A stretch of DNA of 16,339 nucleotides from CAYYNP01 sp964472545 (lineage in GTDB: Bacteria > Planctomycetota > Planctomycetia > Pirellulales > Thermoguttaceae), in NCBI GenBank assembly GCA_964472545.1, contig CAYYNP010000233.1:1-16339 (forward strand), written 5' to 3'. The notes beneath the pieces are model-generated. The model saw only the letters and a program-made list of their open reading frames with translations. It did no database searches and was not told where the DNA came from. This document shows positions 14,499 to 16,339 of the stretch, in pieces. The first letter of the stretch is position 1. Each line of letters opens with the position of its first letter. The translations under genes and the position numbers were made by a program.

Positions 14499-14664
14499 GC
14501 GTCTTGGGGAGACAGGGAAGAGGTTGACGTTTGTCATTACCAGGGGAAATGCGGACATCTGTTGATGCGGGAGGAGTAGAGAGCCCCTTCTTGTTGGTGG
14601 GATCGATTGGACCTTCTGGGCTAGAGCCTGCCGAATGATCTCCCACCGAAGACCCTCAATTCCG

Positions 14665-14670
14665 TATAAT
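14665..14670 (+). promoter_or_regulatory. consensus -10 box upstream of the SEDS gene
   Basis: A perfect TATAAT lies 66 bases before GTG 14736 on the coding strand. No recognisable -35 box is found 16-18 bases upstream, so this is only a candidate promoter. Confidence 0.35.
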
Positions 14671-14735
14671 CCCCCTGCCCTGCCTCGGAATCTTCCTCCG
14701 TCAATAACTTTGCACTACAGAGCTGTGTCCCTATC

Positions 14736-15896
14736 GTGAAACTGGCCGCTTGGGCATCCCGACTTCCCTGGGCGATCGTGGCGACAGCGGTGTTACTTGC
14801 CTCTGTCGGGTGGATATGCATAGACCGATTCGACGGTTTTGTCGATGGCGGTGGCCGTTTGTTGCGACAGCAGCTTGTTTGGTCGGTCGTGGCCGTTGGT
14901 GCGGTGGTCGCCGCGTCGATGCCGAATTACCGCCTCTTCTGCCGCGCCGCCTATCCGATCTTCCTACTCTCGCTGGCGTTTCTGGTGGCCGTGTTCGCGT
15001 TTCCGCCCATCAACCAGGCACGCCGCTGGATCCGTATCGGGCCAATCGGAATGCAGCCCTCGGAGTTTGCGAAGGTGGCGTTCATCCTGGCGCTGTCGCG
15101 GTATCTGATGTTCCGCGAGAACTACCGGCGTTTGCGTGGGCTCGTGTTTCCCTTGGCGATGACCGTGGTGCCGGTGCTCTTGATACTCCGGGAGCCCGAT
15201 CTTGGCACGGCCACCGTCTTTCTGCCGGTGCTGTTGGTGATGCTCTTTGCCGCCGGCGCCCGACGCCGCGACTTGGGGCTGATGTTGTTGGTCGGGTTGT
15301 TGGCAACGCCGTTGCTGTGGACGCAGATGAGCCGAGAACAACGTTCCCGGGTCACCGCCCTGTTCGAGCAGGTCCCGGCCGGAGAGACACCCAGCAACGA
15401 CGCCTACCATCTACATCGCGCCAAGCAAGTCCGCACACTGGGCGGCCCATGGGGAAGCCTCGCCGACGGCCAACTCACCGACGACCCGGCCGTCTATCGT
15501 CTGCCGCATGCGCGAAGCGACTTCATCTTCTGCGTACTAGGCGAGCGTTTTGGACTGCTGGGCACGGCCGTGGTGCTGGGGCTGTTCGGCTTCTTGGTCT
15601 GGCGGATCGTGGCCGTTGCGGCCGCCACGCGTGAACCGTTCGGGCGGCTCCTGGCCGCCGGCGTCGCGGCCCTGATCGCCGTCGAAGTCGTGGTCAACTC
15701 CGCCATGACCGTCGGCCTGTTGCCGGTAACCGGGCTCCCACTGCCGTTGGTCAGCTACGGCGGGTCCGGGCTGGTGGCCCATGCCATCGCCCTCGGGCTT
15801 GTGCTGAACGTGGCAATGCGTCCCGGGTATGAAGTAGGGCGGGAGCCATTTCGGTACGCGGCTGTTGGAGGGCGAGGGGCGAGGGGCGAGGAATGA
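14736..15896 (+). CDS. SEDS-family peptidoglycan polymerase, RodA/FtsW type (386 aa)
   Basis: SEDS proteins polymerise glycan strands from lipid II together with a class B PBP, in elongation (RodA) or division (FtsW). About ten membrane segments are visible. Hallmarks are RRWIRIGPIGMQPSEFAK (96-113), LREPDLGTATVFLP (151-164), the extracellular LPHARSDFIFCVLGERFGLLG (256-276) with the conserved catalytic Asp at D262, and VGLLPVTGLPLPLVSYGGSGL (326-346). RodA seems more likely than FtsW, but the subtype is not certain. No mrdA, mreBCD or division cluster is adjacent. The start GTG 14736 is the first sensible codon before the first helix and lacks a strong ribosome-binding site. The last nine residues (GGRGARGEE) and the TGA stop are encoded by a heptamer array, so the native C-terminus may have been replaced. 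Confidence 0.92.
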   Translation: MKLAAWASRLPWAIVATAVLLASVGWICIDRFDGFVDGGGRLLRQQLVWSVVAVGAVVAASMPNYRLFCRAAYPIFLLSLAFLVAVFAFPPINQARRWIRIGPIGMQPSEFAKVAFILALSRYLMFRENYRRLRGLVFPLAMTVVPVLLILREPDLGTATVFLPVLLVMLFAAGARRRDLGLMLLVGLLATPLLWTQMSREQRSRVTALFEQVPAGETPSNDAYHLHRAKQVRTLGGPWGSLADGQLTDDPAVYRLPHARSDFIFCVLGERFGLLGTAVVLGLFGFLVWRIVAVAAATREPFGRLLAAGVAALIAVEVVVNSAMTVGLLPVTGLPLPLVSYGGSGLVAHAIALGLVLNVAMRPGYEVGREPFRYAAVGGRGARGEE

Positions 15897-15907
15897 GGGA
15901 CGAGGGG
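15870..15907 (+). repeat. heptamer tandem repeat over the stop codon of the SEDS gene
   Basis: Units GGGCGAG (three identical, 15870-15890), GAATGAG and GGACGAG followed by GGG give an exact 7-bp period. The TGA stop at 15894-15896 lies in the fourth unit. The array is the imperfect inverted counterpart of the array at 16301-16338: 28 of 38 aligned bases match, and most differences are transitions. Confidence 0.85.
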
Positions 15908-15914
15908 CTTCGAT

Positions 15915-16292
15915 CTATGGGGGCGGATCGATCTTCTCTCTAAGCCGGCGTCGGAGGCCACTGAGCATGCGGCTTTCTTTGTCGCAGAGAGCGAGCAACT
16001 CGCCCACGCTGTTTGACGCGCAGTAACCAAGGTCATCTGCAAGCGTCAGAAGGGTCTCAAGTTCGGCCAACGATCCACGTACGATCGATAGATGCCGGAG
16101 ATAGTCCTTCGTTGAACTACGTGCGTGTCCTTCGGCGATATTCGCCGGAATCGATACAGCAGCGCGACGGAGTTGACTGCTCAGTCCATACACCTCGTGT
16201 TTCGGAAACTGCCCCGACAAAGCGTACACCCGCCGCGCCAACTCCATCCCCGTCTGCCACACCTTCACCCCACGGAAACTATCCACCTTCAT
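15915..16292 (-). CDS. four helix bundle protein, S23/IVP family (125 aa)
   Basis: This matches the TIGR02436 family, first seen as the ORF in intervening sequences of Leptospira 23S rRNA genes and structurally related to the Avd accessory protein of diversity-generating retroelements. Conserved features are FRGVKVWQTGMELARRVYAL (6-25), the turn FPKHEVYGLSSQLRRAA (29-45), VSIPANIAEGHAR (46-58) and YLRHLSIVRGSLAELETLL (64-82), then two C-terminal helices ending in a basic segment. Full length for the family (about 115-125 aa). The role is unknown; stand-alone copies are thought to bind nucleic acid or a partner protein. ATG 16292 has GGAG four bases upstream, next to the edge of the heptamer array. 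No rRNA gene or reverse transcriptase is in the window. Confidence 0.92.
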   Translation of the reverse strand: MKVDSFRGVKVWQTGMELARRVYALSGQFPKHEVYGLSSQLRRAAVSIPANIAEGHARSSTKDYLRHLSIVRGSLAELETLLTLADDLGYCASNSVGELLALCDKESRMLSGLRRRLREKIDPPP

Positions 16293-16300
16293 CGCGCTCC

Positions 16301-16339
16301 GCCCTCATCCCTCACCCCTAATCCCTCACCCCTCATCCC
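16301..16339 (-). repeat. heptamer tandem repeat at the right window edge
   Basis: From 16302 the units are CCCTCAT, CCCTCAC, CCCTAAT, CCCTCAC and CCCTCAT, then CCC, an exact 7-bp period that runs off the window. On the minus strand the unit is GGGRTGA. It lies immediately upstream of the four-helix-bundle gene. If a further minus-strand gene exists beyond the edge, this array may also cover its 3' end. Confidence 0.85.

Larger units (their letters stand above)
14361..14735. other. intergenic region between the divergent TIGR03000 and SEDS genes
   Basis: No gene was found. It holds a sigma70-like promoter candidate for the minus-strand gene, a TATAAT box in front of the SEDS gene and one CAGGG-motif copy (14671-14684, C-rich on the plus strand). 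The minus-strand leader between the promoter candidate and the TIGR03000 start is notably G-rich. A 6-bp inverted repeat, ATTCCG (14659-14664) and CGGAAT (14686-14691), brackets the TATAAT and C-rich motif. Confidence 0.6.
15870..16338. mobile_element. possible cassette: four-helix-bundle gene between inverted heptamer arrays
   Basis: The minus-strand gene at 15915-16292 is bracketed closely on both sides, by 7 and 8 bases, by heptamer arrays that are imperfect inverted repeats of each other. The left array supplies the stop codon of the SEDS gene, as if the unit had landed on its 3' end. There is no transposase, and a target-site duplication cannot be checked because the window ends. The mobile nature is inference only. 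Confidence 0.3.

Overview
The window reads as a piece of a planctomycete chromosome, most likely a Pirellulales relative and probably a metagenome contig. This is inferred from the high GC content, a secreted protein with the planctomycete-restricted TIGR03000-type domain, a short soluble Hanks-type kinase of a kind I associate with planctomycetes, and frequent GTG/TTG starts behind clear Shine-Dalgarno sequences. No rRNA or tRNA gene, cas gene, transposase or phage gene was found. Both ends of the window are low-complexity repeats (poly-C on the left, heptamer repeats on the right), which would fit a contig that broke at repeats.

Layout from left to right: poly-C and octamer repeats; an NTF2/SnoaL-like protein (-); a multi-pass membrane protein of unknown function (-); a roughly 700-base stretch without a convincing gene, ending in a G-rich tract and two heptamer arrays; pdxA (-); dtd (+); a YdjM-type membrane-bound metal-dependent hydrolase (-, TTG start); a CvpA-family protein (+, GTG start); a short intergenic region with a single CRISPR-repeat-like sequence. 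A long minus-strand run follows. Read in transcription order it is asd, a secreted beta-propeller-like protein, truA, a GT4 glycosyltransferase, a Ser/Thr kinase and accA. Upstream of asd lies a separate minus-strand TIGR03000 protein with its own terminator and promoter candidate. Then come a RodA/FtsW-type SEDS gene (+) and a four-helix-bundle (S23/IVP) gene (-).

Most genes are housekeeping: vitamin B6 (pdxA), D-aminoacyl-tRNA proofreading (dtd), fatty acid synthesis (accA), tRNA pseudouridylation (truA), the aspartate pathway (asd) and envelope growth (SEDS protein). They do not form one pathway, and the minus-strand run may simply be co-directional.

The most unusual content is repetitive. 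Five short arrays have an exact 7-bp period and one has an 8-bp period. Four recognisable genes (the NTF2-like gene, pdxA, asd and the SEDS gene) have their stop codon inside such an array, and in every case the G-rich strand is the mRNA-sense strand. pdxA and asd share an identical 11-mer starting at their TAG stops. The four-helix-bundle gene is bracketed by two heptamer arrays in inverted orientation, so it resembles a small cassette inserted at the 3' end of the SEDS gene. A second dispersed motif, GGGCAGGGCAGGGG, recurs about eight times, and in truA it coincides with an in-frame insertion of about 20 codons.
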